Below are positions 1 to 10,041 of a stretch of DNA of 64,000 bases, piece after piece. A model generated the notes under the pieces. It was given only the letters and a program-made list of their open reading frames with translations. It did not search any database and was not told the DNA's origin. The translations under genes and the position numbers were made by a program. The DNA is from Glebionis coronaria (lineage: Eukaryota > Streptophyta > Magnoliopsida > Asterales > Asteraceae): NCBI GenBank assembly GCA_025667525.1, contig CM046879.1, positions 357,425,628-357,489,627 on the forward strand, written 5' to 3'. Numbering within the stretch: position 1 is the stretch's first letter; each line of letters begins with the position of its first letter.

Positions 1-1848
1 GTTTAAAACAATAAGCAGATCCAAACACCCCCTTATATTCAGCAATCAAGTTTTAACAAAGAATAGTAGACTTTTATTGCAAAATTAAGCAGTAACTCAA
101 CATGAATATAAAATAGAAACATAAAAGATACCAAATGAGCAGTTTAATACACCAAATAAGCACAAACAAGCTATCAATCAAGTAAGCAGTTTGGATTTTT
201 AAATAAGTCAAAAGAAAATAGGGAGACTTACATTGAGTCCAAAGCTCTAAAACTTCTAACTAATCTTACTATAAGCCTCTACCACCACTCTTGGACTTAT
301 TATCAACACTTCAAACCAGCTTATCCAATTATCCAGCTTATGCTTAAAAGCTTTAAGCTACTTAACAAAGCTTGAAAGACCAAAAGTAAAACCTCTTCAA
401 AAACCAATCTTCCTTCTTGAAAACTTGAACCAGTGGAAAGTGAACAATCCTAACAAGCACACATTCAAGCTTATGTGTCAAATAAGCTTGAGTGTAGCTT
501 ATGCTACAGTAACCTCTCAACAAAACCTTGGTTTGTGATAAATGAACTTGGAAATGAGACTTTTGCAAAGTAAATAAAGATGACTGATATTTAAAAGTGC
601 AGGTAAGTAAATTGCAATGAAATTTAAAGACTGGAACTCAACTTTATTCAAGAAATCGTCTCTTACAAATTCTGAATAAGAATTGGAACAAGAAAAAAAT
701 GAAACCCCTATGGTGCTTTATATAACAGCATACAAGCTTCTAGAAAATAAAACCATTAAGCTAAAACCCTACTTGATGAATGCCAAAAATACCCTTGGTC
801 TTGAATCTTGTTCTTGGTCAAAAGTTCTTGAACCCGTGACTTGCCAAAAGAACATGTGATGGCCAGTTGTACAAAGCTCATCTTAGTCGTCCATTTGGGA
901 TTGGGGAGTAAGGGATTGATATGGTTCGTTGGTTTTGTCTGGTGTAAGGTTTTGCAAGATAGTGATGGGTCAGGGGAGGTTGGGACCAGCCATGTGGGGT
1001 GAGTAGGTTTGCTTGTGGGTGTTGGGTTTTGATTTACTTACCATCAATCAACATTCTGGAAGGTTTAAGAGCAAAACCCTTTGTTTTGGGGAAATTAGAG
1101 TTTTAGGGTTTATGCAATTTGGGGGTAGCAGGGATGGTTTAAATGGGGTTAAGGTGGATTAACTTTTTAAAAGTGATGTTTCCCACTAAAATCAAAACTA
1201 ACAATCAGATTAAAAAAACTGATTATTTATTTTGATTAGTGGAAAGAGGACGTGGGGTTTGGGTGAGATGTGATTGGTTAAGGGGAGTGGAGTGGGTGAC
1301 GTGGCGTAGTAGGAGTAATGGGTTTAAGAATGTTGTCTGGCCAGGTTTTCCCCTTCTACTCCCTTTCTTTTGCTACTTTGTAATAATCAAACAAAAACTT
1401 GTATCCCCTTTGTTATGTATTTTGACCAGCTTGTCATTTTTGGCCCTCCTTAGTTTCAAACTTTTATCAAGGACTAATTTTGTAATAAATGCATTATCCA
1501 AGGGTTATACTTGATATTTCTTCAAATATGGAGGACCTTTCTTGCCAAATGATGATTTCTTCAAGGTCTAGTCTTGCCAAGTCTTCAAAAATGAGGGGCT
1601 AAAGTTGCCAATATTCACTTCTTCAAGGTCTATTTTGGAAATTCTAGATTTGGGTCCGGTTCATTGTGCGGCTTCGTTTCCCGTGTTCGTTTTTGCTTGA
1701 ATCTTGTGATCTTTTGGTGAATTCATGATATCCGTACCTGAAACACATAATGAACAAACACAAGCACATTTTTGGGTATTTTGATGATATTTTAAGCGTT
1801 TTAAGCCCGATTTGGACGATGAGACTATGTATAATTGCAGTCTCATCA
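1..1848 (-). repeat. Element A 3' LTR (partial, cut by window edge)
   Basis: Matches 8194-10041 base for base apart from about 24 substitutions. In element orientation it starts TGATGAGACTGC at 1848 and runs left; about 1610 bp should lie beyond the window. It carries the same TATATAA promoter element near 711-720 as the right LTR. Short ORFs inside it occur in both LTR copies and are not genes. Confidence 0.9.
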
Positions 1849-1862
1849 CTCCCCCATACTAA
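1849..1862 (-). promoter_or_regulatory. Element A polypurine tract
   Basis: On the minus strand AGTATGGGGGAG abuts the first base of the 3' LTR (TGATGAG). This is the expected site of plus-strand DNA priming. The same AGTATGGGGG word recurs at 3262-3271 and 3202-3215 in the 3' noncoding region and once inside the ORF near 4023-4032. Confidence 0.8.
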
Positions 1863-3222
1863 ACAATTGCCGTGTCCCCACGCAATGCTAGAATTAAGTA
1901 TCATAGCACCTCCAAAATTCATTTTATGATGACTTTTATTGAAGACATAAATTTAAATAAACTACTACACGTGTTTTAGACATAACGTAATGTTTTCATC
2001 ACGAGAATGTGACTTTTGGGATCATAGAACAAGAACACGTGAATGCTTCGTTAGAAATAATTTCGTCGTCCTCGATTTTCACCCAATTCCATGCTAAGCG
2101 TGTAACGAGATCATTGTTATTATAAGTTAGCAACACGTACACATCTCATGAGTGTTAATTACGAACCTAAACTCCCTTATTCCTACTTGGTATCTCTTAT
2201 ATTTTATTTTGTCTTAATGATCACGAGGATACATCATTGACTTATGCGTAAATAGAGATTAAGTCTAAAAATAGAAACTTAACGGTGTAACCAAAATCAT
2301 TAAATTAATAATTCATCCTAATAGACAACGATGTCAAAAAATTAAGTCAACAAGAAGGATCGATAAACACGGTTTTATAACGGTTTTGAACATGAGACTT
2401 ATTACCAAGACTTTTATACGCCCCCTAACGGAAGGGCCTTATTATCTTTGGTTTACCTCCATCTTTTATTCAACTTCACCATGAAGCTTTTATTATGACT
2501 TCGGTCTTGCCTTGCCTTTTATTATCTGCCTCATCGGTGGTTTTATTAGCCAAAGACGTATATCCTCACGCTAAAGCGAATTTTGGATCTTTAAAGCTTC
2601 GAAGATTAAGGCTTGATTCACTTTCAATTTGGGCATAGATTTTTCGGCCTTGTGAGCTTCAAATTTTTGCTTAATTTAGGTGAGCACTTGAAATCTTATT
2701 ATTAGGTGAAGCTTTCGATTATTCGGGTGCCAATACTTCAAAACCGCGACGCTGGCGATACCTTAATGTTTTCCCAATTTAATTACATGGAAGCTACCAA
2801 AACAAATTAGAAACCCAACAATAGTGACTAAACCGCCAAATCAATATTTATTAACAATCTATTATGCAAAAGCGTTGGGAGAATAAGCTAATAATTACTA
2901 CACATAAGATCGTGACGATTACGAGACTTATAAATAACTCTATCATTTCTCGTCCTCATTTAAGAGAGTTAGCCTAAAAAGTTAAGGAATCGAAGCTAAG
3001 TGCTCAACACGCACGGTCGAGTCAAAAATTACTCTCGTTCTCACCATCGGAAAACCTACATTCGTGTCTTAAACACTTATGAAAAACTAGAAAAATTTTA
3101 AAATTTGGCCATTTTTAGCCTTATTTGCAACAAAACGATAACAAAAAGATGAATATTGGATTGCGTGGTGACGTAAACAAGGTGAAGTATCTACTCACCC
3201 CCCCCCCCCCCATACTAAAACT

Positions 3223-3265
3223 AAACATTGTCCTCAATGTTTCGAGTTTAGGGGTGAAACACCCC
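3223..3265 (-). other. Twin stem-loop upstream of G-tract, element A
   Basis: In element orientation, GGGGTG-TTT-CACCCC (3265-3251) is followed 8 nt later by AAACATTG-AGGA-CAATGTTT (3242-3223). Both stems are perfect. B has the same pair at 19843-19885 and F a weaker pair at 60102-60143, with similar spacing (7 and 10 nt). Confidence 0.75.
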
Positions 3266-3608
3266 CATACTAGATACGAAGTCGAATGCTTAATCTTGAG
3301 CATGGAAAGGGTAAAACGAATAACCTAAAAGCCGTTTATGAATTATGCTATTAAGATAAACGTTAGAACATAAAAGGATATCATCGGATATCGGAATCTC
3401 CAAAGGCAACGATCGAAGCTCAAGTGATCCATAAAACGAACACGAGAGGCTTCAATGATGACGATGAACCTAATAGATCACAATCACAAACAACCACGAA
3501 ACAAAGGTTGGAAGAGCACAAGTCCCCTCGTTACGTTAACTAAGAAAGCAATAATATGTACATGGATAAGCATGAGAATCCCCCACGAGGCACTTTGTTT
3601 TTGATAAC

Positions 3609-3628
3609 CGAGTCAAAAGCTCGACTCG
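3609..3628 (-). other. Post-stop hairpin CGAGTC/GACTCG, element A
   Basis: A 20-nt unit with a 6-bp perfect stem lies about 70 nt after the ORF stop. F has the same 20-nt unit with a changed loop (60486-60505). B has a 7-bp version (19519-19538) at a similar distance from its stop. Confidence 0.7.
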
Positions 3629-3696
3629 AATCCCCATAAATGTGATCATTTAGGGATAATCATGGTTCGGTCATTTTTGGCGGGACCTACATGTAA

Positions 3697-5709
3697 TCAA
3701 GGCCCAAAAGCAACCGTGTATAAAGGCAAAACCTTTATACCGGGATCAAAGATCGTGTCTTCGTTTTCGGATGATAAACGAAACAACACGACTTCAGGTG
3801 ACAACGTCCCAAAGGGACACAAGAAAATAGCATAAGAAGAGAAGGGTGGGACATTGGTTGGGCATAAAAATCGAGTCACTCGAGGTAAACTCATACCGTA
3901 AGTGTAGAAGGATCTTCTAGTGACTACTTCGGTAAAAAACCGAGATTTTATCTTAAACGTGATACCGGGGTCAAAAATCTCGTCCTCGGTAGAGAAGTGT
4001 GAGGGAACAAATGGGGCTTCCCCCATACTAGATCCACACAAAACGTCGTCAAAAGAAGTAGACACGTTTGTAGCAAGCTCAATTAAGCGAGGTGATGACG
4101 GAGTTAACTTTGGAAAAAATTTCAAATCAATTGTAAAATCATTCCTTTTTTCATTTTTTAACTCATTGTTACGAAAACCCAAGTTGATTAAATTGAAAAT
4201 ATTTGGTGTTTCCAAAACAATTCTAGGCACACTTAAAATTTTCACATTTATCTTGAAGGCGGGAGGAGGATTTGAATTTTTAAAACGTGAATCGATCAAT
4301 AAAACATCCCCCTCCGGGCTAACGCAACGGTCCTCATCAAACTCAAAAATAGAAGGCGGATCATCAAGAATACGTTTGATCTCGGAAAAGTCTCCATCGG
4401 GATCAAAAACGTCTTCTCTTCCTCGTGGAAGAGGTCGAGCAATAAAGTCGTCGATAATCGAATCGCTAGCTTCAACCGTCGTGAAACTAGGAATAGAAGG
4501 CTCTTCGATTGAAGATTTTGCCTTTGTCGTTTCGACCTCGATATCGAAAAACGTATCGATGTGAGCAAGGCCATCGGTGGACTTCTCACATGATAAATCC
4601 AAAATCTCACTCGGTGTGGGATTAGGAGTAAAAGGCTCGTCTCGTGACGATTTTGCCTTGACGGTTTCAACTTTGTCCTTCGAAGGGATCGAACGTGGGT
4701 TTTCAAACATTTTAGCAAAATTACTAACACGTCCCTTCGGAATTAATTTTCGTTCATCTTGTAAAAACGAGGGTTCAATGCTTTCCTTAAAAACCTTTTC
4801 ACATTTTTCTTCTTTAAAATCATTTAATGGAATTTCTTTGTCAAAATTAAGTGTATATTGATTTAGAAAATCCTCAATAATTTCATCCTCATTAGAAAAA
4901 TTAGGTTTAGAAGGTACAAGATTTAAATATCCCAAGTATCCTACGAGTTTTTCCTTTGGTTTACTTTCAAAAACATTTTTCAAAACTTCGTTGGATGACG
5001 TTTTTGTTTCCTCAACGTTTTTGCAAGACGACGAAGGTTGCACGACTCTAAAATTCGAGAGATTGGGATCAATACGAGACGTACGAATCTTAGGAGTCGA
5101 AATAACTTGAACCTCTCCCTCGAGATTAGGATTGGTGACGTTCGATGAAGAACTCGACTCGTATGAAGCTACTTTTTTCTCTAAGGTCTCAATCGTTGAA
5201 AGAAGTTCATTTTGCTTAATAGTGTAAGCCTCCACAACTTTGTCAACAATTTTATCCCATCTCTCGACAACTTGGTCAGATAAACGTTCTTGTTCTTTAA
5301 AAGCGGCATCATATTCGTTTTCCAACTCGGTTCTCATGGAGGCCATTTCCTTTAAGTAAAATTCCTTTTGAGTTTCCAATTGTTTTTCGTGATGTTCCTT
5401 AAGGTTCCTAACTTGTTCTTGAATCATCATTAAGTTTGCATTATTGCGTCTCACATAGTCACAAAAGGCGTTTTGATTCATTCCATCATTTTGATTTTGA
5501 TCACAATTAAAAGACGAATCATATGACGAGTAGAACGAAGACGATGGGTGATCTTGGTCGTAAGATTGAAAATTATCACCATGATCACGTGGAGCGGAGT
5601 TATAGATATAGCCCTCTCGACCTCCAATAACCTTACAATTAAAACAATTGGCACCATCGGGCGGGCCTCCACAATATGGACACGAATAATATCCACTATT
5701 ATTCGACAT
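3697..5709 (-). CDS. 670-aa ORF of element A, unknown function (zinc-ribbon-like, coiled coil, acidic C-terminal half)
   Basis: I do not recognise an enzymatic domain. Visible features: an N-terminal Cys cluster CX2CX8CX2C (C10, C13, C22, C25) compatible with a small zinc ribbon; a Ser/Tyr/Asn-rich stretch (about 30-85); a long heptad-like, Glu/Lys-rich coiled coil (about 93-190); and a long acidic, Ser-rich region. That region carries three copies of a FDPxx word (FDPDGDF, IFDPGIT, IFDPGIK), the last near the C-terminus. It has no signal peptide or membrane segment. It is the only long ORF between the primer site and the polypurine tract, so it takes the position of Gag, but I see no Gag core or CCHC knuckle. 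It is uninterrupted over 2 kb, which suggests recent coding constraint. The element F ORF shares the FDPG words. I recall CPxCGGPP/FDPGI proteins from Asteraceae annotations; a search is needed to confirm that. Confidence 0.75.
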   Translation of the reverse strand: MSNNSGYYSCPYCGGPPDGANCFNCKVIGGREGYIYNSAPRDHGDNFQSYDQDHPSSSFYSSYDSSFNCDQNQNDGMNQNAFCDYVRRNNANLMMIQEQVRNLKEHHEKQLETQKEFYLKEMASMRTELENEYDAAFKEQERLSDQVVERWDKIVDKVVEAYTIKQNELLSTIETLEKKVASYESSSSSNVTNPNLEGEVQVISTPKIRTSRIDPNLSNFRVVQPSSSCKNVEETKTSSNEVLKNVFESKPKEKLVGYLGYLNLVPSKPNFSNEDEIIEDFLNQYTLNFDKEIPLNDFKEEKCEKVFKESIEPSFLQDERKLIPKGRVSNFAKMFENPRSIPSKDKVETVKAKSSRDEPFTPNPTPSEILDLSCEKSTDGLAHIDTFFDIEVETTKAKSSIEEPSIPSFTTVEASDSIIDDFIARPLPRGREDVFDPDGDFSEIKRILDDPPSIFEFDEDRCVSPEGDVLLIDSRFKNSNPPPAFKINVKILSVPRIVLETPNIFNLINLGFRNNELKNEKRNDFTIDLKFFPKLTPSSPRLIELATNVSTSFDDVLCGSSMGEAPFVPSHFSTEDEIFDPGITFKIKSRFFTEVVTRRSFYTYGMSLPRVTRFLCPTNVPPFSSYAIFLCPFGTLSPEVVLFRLSSENEDTIFDPGIKVLPLYTVAFGP

Positions 5710-6562
5710 GATGCAACGAGAATGGTGTTACGAGTATTAAACGTTATAGAGGGTGAAAGAAGAGAATTATGAAATTATAGGGAATGTGGAAGATTATTTT
5801 TGTGCTTTTGATTGTTTTTTTACTTTTTTGGATTTTTGAATGTATTACGTAGACACAAATCTACAAATCTCCCCTCGAATCGACTTTCTCGATTAAAGGA
5901 GCCTCAAAGAATGAAAACGATCACGTGGAGTGAACGCTTTCGATGACTTTAGAACGTTGGTGGAACACCAAAACGTTCAAGAGGGTTTAATCTTGAAAAC
6001 ACAAGCAAATATATATACGTAGATAATACTTTGGTTGGCAAACCCTCGATTAGCCCTTTTTCTCAAAACACGCACAAGCAAGCGGGGGAAACGAGGCGGC
6101 GCTAAGCACTTAAGAGCCTTTTTCCCTTAGGTCGTGAAATACAACCGCCTTATACCCACCTTATAGTTTGTGTTAATTGAAATTAAGCCTCACGAAAGTA
6201 TTTATCTATTTTGCCCTTTTACTTTTGCTTTGGATTCGAATACAATGATCGAGTGATGAAATCGCGAATCAAGGTTGTGATTTCTCACGTATTTGGAGTA
6301 CTTGTATTTTTATTGTTCTACGTAAATACAATATATTAATAATATTCACAATAAAAACGAAAACCAATATATCTAAAATATAGTAAAATGATGTTGTGTG
6401 TTTAATTTAGGAAAACTAAACACAATTTATTTGGATACTATAATATAATAAGGAAAAATAACAAAAATGAGTATGTACGATATTCACGCTTTTCAAAATG
6501 TGAAAAGCAAAAACGCACCACTCACAAAAACACGATACTAATAATGGCACACTAAAAACACC
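5710..6562 (-). other. Element A internal leader (primer site to ORF)
   Basis: About 850 bp of noncoding leader between the primer-binding site and the start codon at 5709. It is A/T-rich, with several short ORFs that have no recognisable content. In the transcript this adds to the long transcribed part of the LTR. Confidence 0.6.
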
Positions 6563-6580
6563 TCCCCGGCAGCGGCGCCA
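6563..6580 (-). other. Element A primer-binding site (Asp-tRNA type)
   Basis: Minus-strand TGGCGCCGCTGCCGGGGA lies 3 nt inside the LTR end. From memory, Athila/Tat elements use TGGCGCCGTTGCCGGGGA, complementary to the 3' end of tRNA-Asp; this differs at one base. The first 15 nt equal the B primer site at 13621. Confidence 0.85.
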
Positions 6581-7662
6581 TTTTGATAGTCGTAGAAATA
6601 CGTCTTTTAGGAAAAAGAGCGTATAATGGGCAAGTATTAAGTTGCACATTTTAGGAAAAACGCGAAACCGAACAAATGCGGGTTCGTTCTCGAGGAGGTG
6701 TGTGGATTAATGTGCCAATAAGTATATAATCAAAGGTTTAGGGTAGTGTCGTTTTTGGATAAGAAAAGAAAGAAAACTAGAGACGAACTACGATTACAAT
6801 TAACTACGACGAATGACGTAAAACGCGAACGTAAGTACGTAAAACGTGAAAATTTAAAAATTTTAAGCTAAAAACAAATTAAAGATGAAAAAGTAGTTCA
6901 AAATAATATAAATAAGGATAAAAATCCAATAAAAATATTTTAAAACCTTTTATTAATTAAATATTCAATTTTTAATGCTAATTAAAGCCCAAAAATTAAA
7001 TATAATTAAGAAAAAGTCCAAAATATTATTTTATTGGACAAATAACTCACTTATATTATTTATAAACTAAAAAGTATTTTTCCTAAATATTAAATACTAT
7101 TTTCTTATTTTTAAATGACTAAAAACTATTTTAAAACTAAAATAATTATAAAAAATAATTAAATAATGCTAAAAATAATTTACCAATTTTAAAAATCCTA
7201 TTTTACTCTAATAAACAGAAGAAAAATGAAAAATGTTGAAAAATAATAAATTTTTCACTAAAAGACAAAAACAGTTTTAAATAAAACCTAATTAACTTAA
7301 ATTAATTCTAAAAAATAATTAAAAGATGAACAGTAAAAACTTTTTATACCAAAAATCTTAAAACATTATTCTAAGTCTAGGAAAAATTTTAAAAGTGAAA
7401 AATAATAATTTTTTACACTAAATTCCAAAAAATAGTAATTAAAAAGTAATTAAATAAGTTATTTAATCTAAAAATTATAAAATGAACAGTAAAATAAAAA
7501 ATAATTAAACAGAAAAATCAAGAATAAAATAAGAAAAATAATGAAAAAAGAATCAAACCCTAAAACCTATTTTTCACCACAAAAGACAAAATAAGTCAAA
7601 AGCTGAAAGTGATACCTTGACTGTTTTTGTTTTGTAGCCAAGCAGGGGGAACTTTAACACTG

Positions 7663-7789
7663 GCAGTGGGAAATTGGTTCCCACTGCTAGTTATAAAAAA
7701 CGGGTCTGCATGGTTTTTGATCTATAACTAGAGCTTGGATTGGTTTTGATGGACAAGAGGGGCACCCCCACACTCATGGAAGTGTGGGG
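7663..7789 (-). other. Pair of perfect hairpins in element A LTR
   Basis: GCAGTGGGAA/TTCCCACTGC (7663-7672 with 7678-7687; 10-bp stem, 5-nt loop) and CCCCACACT/AGTGTGGGG (7766-7774 with 7781-7789; 9-bp stem, 6-nt loop). Both lie in the part of the LTR predicted to be transcribed. Confidence 0.6.
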
Positions 7790-8910
7790 AGTCAGATTAA
7801 ACAAAACAAACACACAATCACAATACCAATCAAGCACAAATTTGCCAAAATCAGTCACTGAATATACTCTTATGGGGCTGTGAACAGTAGCTGATCTAAT
7901 TAGTCATATGGTGAGTTTTAAAGGCCAAAATCTTGCACAAAACCCTACCAAATCTCATATAAACTAGATGAAACCCTAGATTATACTATCTCCTAACAAT
8001 TTTCAGAACTTGATGATCCAATTCAACAAAAAGCAGTCAAGTAAGGGACCTACTGCTTTTGGCTATACTTTACCAAGTTTTGAACATGCAAATTTACCTT
8101 CTATGTCTACTAACCTAAAAAACAGTTAACCAATGGCCTAATATAAACAAAAGGGGTGTGTTCAAACAGGTTACAAGTCTAAATCTGTCACAAGTTTAAA
8201 ACAATAAGCAGATCCAAACACCCCCTTATATTCAGCAATCAAGTTTTAACAAAGAATAGTGGACTTTTATTGCAAAATTAAGCAGTAACTCAACATGAAT
8301 ATAAAATAGAAACATAAAAGATACCAAATAAGCAGTTTAATACACCAAATAAGCACAAACAAGCTATCAATCAAGTAAGCAGTTTGGATTTTTAAATAAG
8401 TCAAAAGAAAATAGGGAGACTTACATTGAGTCCAAAGCTCTAAAACTTCTAACTAATCTTACTATAAGCCTCTACCACCACTCTTGGACTTATTATCAAC
8501 ACTTCAAACCAGCTTATCCAAATATCCAGCTTATGCTTAAAAGCTTTAAGCTACTTAACAAAGCTTGAAAGACCAAAAGTAAAACCTCTTCAAAAACCAA
8601 TCTTCCTTCTTGAAAACTTGAACCAGTGGAAAATGAACAATCCTAACAAGAACACATTTAAGCTTATGTGTCAAATAAGCTTGAGTGTAGCTTATGCTAC
8701 AGTAACCTCTCAACAAAACCTTGGTTTGTGATAAATGAACTTGGAAATGAGACTTTTGCAAAGTAAATAAAGATGACTGATATTTAAAAGTGCAGGAAAG
8801 TAAATTGCAATGAAATTTAAAGATTGGAACTCAACTTTATTCAAGAAATCGTCTCTTACAAATTCTGAATAAGAATTGGAACAAGAAAAAAATGAAACCC
8901 CTATGGTGCT

Positions 8911-8919
8911 TTATATAAC
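8911..8919 (-). promoter_or_regulatory. TATA box in element A LTR
   Basis: Minus-strand TTATATAAAGC is the best TATA match in the LTR and is conserved in the left LTR copy. Transcription from here would leave roughly 2.3 kb of LTR plus the 0.85-kb leader ahead of the ORF. Confidence 0.5.
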
Positions 8920-10041
8920 AGCATACAAGCTTCTAGAAAACAAAAACATTAAGCTAAAACCCTACTTGATGAATGCCAAAAATACCCTTGGTCTTGAATC
9001 TTGTTCTTGGTCAAAAGTTCTTGAACCCGTGACTTGCCAGAAGAACATGTGATGGCCAGTTGTACAAAGCTCATCTTAGTCGTCCATTTGGGATTGGGGA
9101 GTAAGGGATTGATATGGTTCGTTGGTTTTGTCTGGTGTAAGGTTTTGCAAGATAGTGATGGGTCAGGGGAGGTTGGGACCAGCCATGTGGGGTGAGTGGG
9201 TTTGCTTGTGGGTGTTGGGTTTTGATTTACTTACCATCAATCAACATTCTGGAAGGTTTAAGAGCAAAACCCTTTGTTTTGGGGAAATTAGAGTTTTAGG
9301 GTTTATGCAATTTGGGGGTAGCAGGGATGGTTTAAATGGGGTTAAGGTGGATTAACTTTTTAAAAGTGATGTTTCCCACTAAAATCAAAACTAACAATCA
9401 GATTAAAAAAATTGATTATTTATTTTGATTAGTGGAAAGAGGACGTGGGGTTTGGGTGAGATGTGATTGGTTAAGGGGAGTGGAGTGGGTGACGTGGCGT
9501 AGTAGGAGTGGTGGGTTTAAGAATGTTGTCTGGCCAGGTTTGCCCCTTCTACTCCCTTTCTTTTGCTACTTTGTAATAATCAAGCAAAAACTTGTATCCC
9601 CTTTGTTATGTATTTTGACCAGCTTGTCATTTTTGGCCCTCCTTAGTTTCAAACTTTTATCAAGGACTAATTTTGTAATAAATGCATTATCCAAGGGTTA
9701 TACTTGATATTTCTTCAAATATGGAGGACCTTTCTTGCCAAATGATGATTTCTTCAAGGTCTAGTCTTGCCAAGTCTTCAAAAATGAGGGGCTAAAGTTG
9801 CCAATATTCACTTCTTCAAGGTCTATTTTGGAAATTCTAGATATGGGTCCGGTTCATTGTGCGGCTTCGTTTTCCGTGTTCGTTTTTGCTTGAATCTTGT
9901 GATCTTATGGTGAATTGACGATATCCGTACCTAAAACACATAATGAACAAACACAAGCACATTTTTGGGTATTTTGATGATATTTTAAGTGTTTTAAGCC
10001 CGATTTGGACGATGAGACTATGTATAATTGCAGTCTCATCA

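Larger units (their letters stand above)
1863..3696 (-). other. Element A 3' noncoding region with hairpins
   Basis: About 1.8 kb between the ORF stop and the polypurine tract has no ORF of note. It holds three stem-loops also found in B and F: CGAGTC/GACTCG (3609-3628), a G-tract/C-tract stem (3251-3265) and AAACATTG-loop-CAATGTTT (3223-3242). A run of 14 C on the plus strand (3198-3211) follows a repeat of the purine-tract word. The remaining sequence shows nothing I recognise. Confidence 0.7.
1..10041 (-). mobile_element. Element A: non-autonomous large-LTR retrotransposon
   Basis: The 1848 bases at the window start are repeated at 8194-10041 with about 24 single-base differences by eye and no net length change. 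This is an LTR pair with the left copy cut by the window edge. The right LTR is bounded by TG and CA on the minus strand, followed by an Asp-tRNA-type primer site (6563-6580). The left LTR is preceded by a purine tract (1849-1862). Internal length is 4735 bp and holds one long ORF (3697-5709) and no trace of protease, reverse transcriptase, RNase H or integrase. It is therefore non-autonomous, with unusually large LTRs, and fits the LARD concept except that it encodes a protein. It sits in relic R. Low LTR divergence implies a recent insertion. Confidence 0.88.
6584..10041 (-). repeat. Element A 5' LTR (complete, 3458 bp)
   Basis: Bounded by TGATGAG at 10041 and CTATCA at 6584 on the minus strand, giving short TGAT/ATCA inverted ends. 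The stretch 6840-7560 is extremely A/T-rich. Two perfect hairpins lie at 7663-7687 and 7766-7789. A TATATAA box lies at 8911-8917. The right-hand flank begins GTTAC (10042-10046), a candidate 5-bp target-site duplication whose partner is outside the window. Confidence 0.88.

Noticed and set aside
3920..4564. 214-aa plus-strand ORF opposite the element A ORF
   Set aside because: It is antisense to the 670-aa ORF, has no recognisable motif, and follows the codon periodicity of the minus strand.
1239..9707. 68-aa and 91-aa ORFs duplicated at 362/8555 and 1239/9432
   Set aside because: They lie in the element A LTRs and are duplicated because the LTR is. No family resemblance is seen.
1..10041. 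1848-bp direct repeat as a segmental duplication
   Set aside because: Primer site, purine tract and TG/CA ends show that the copies are LTRs of one element.
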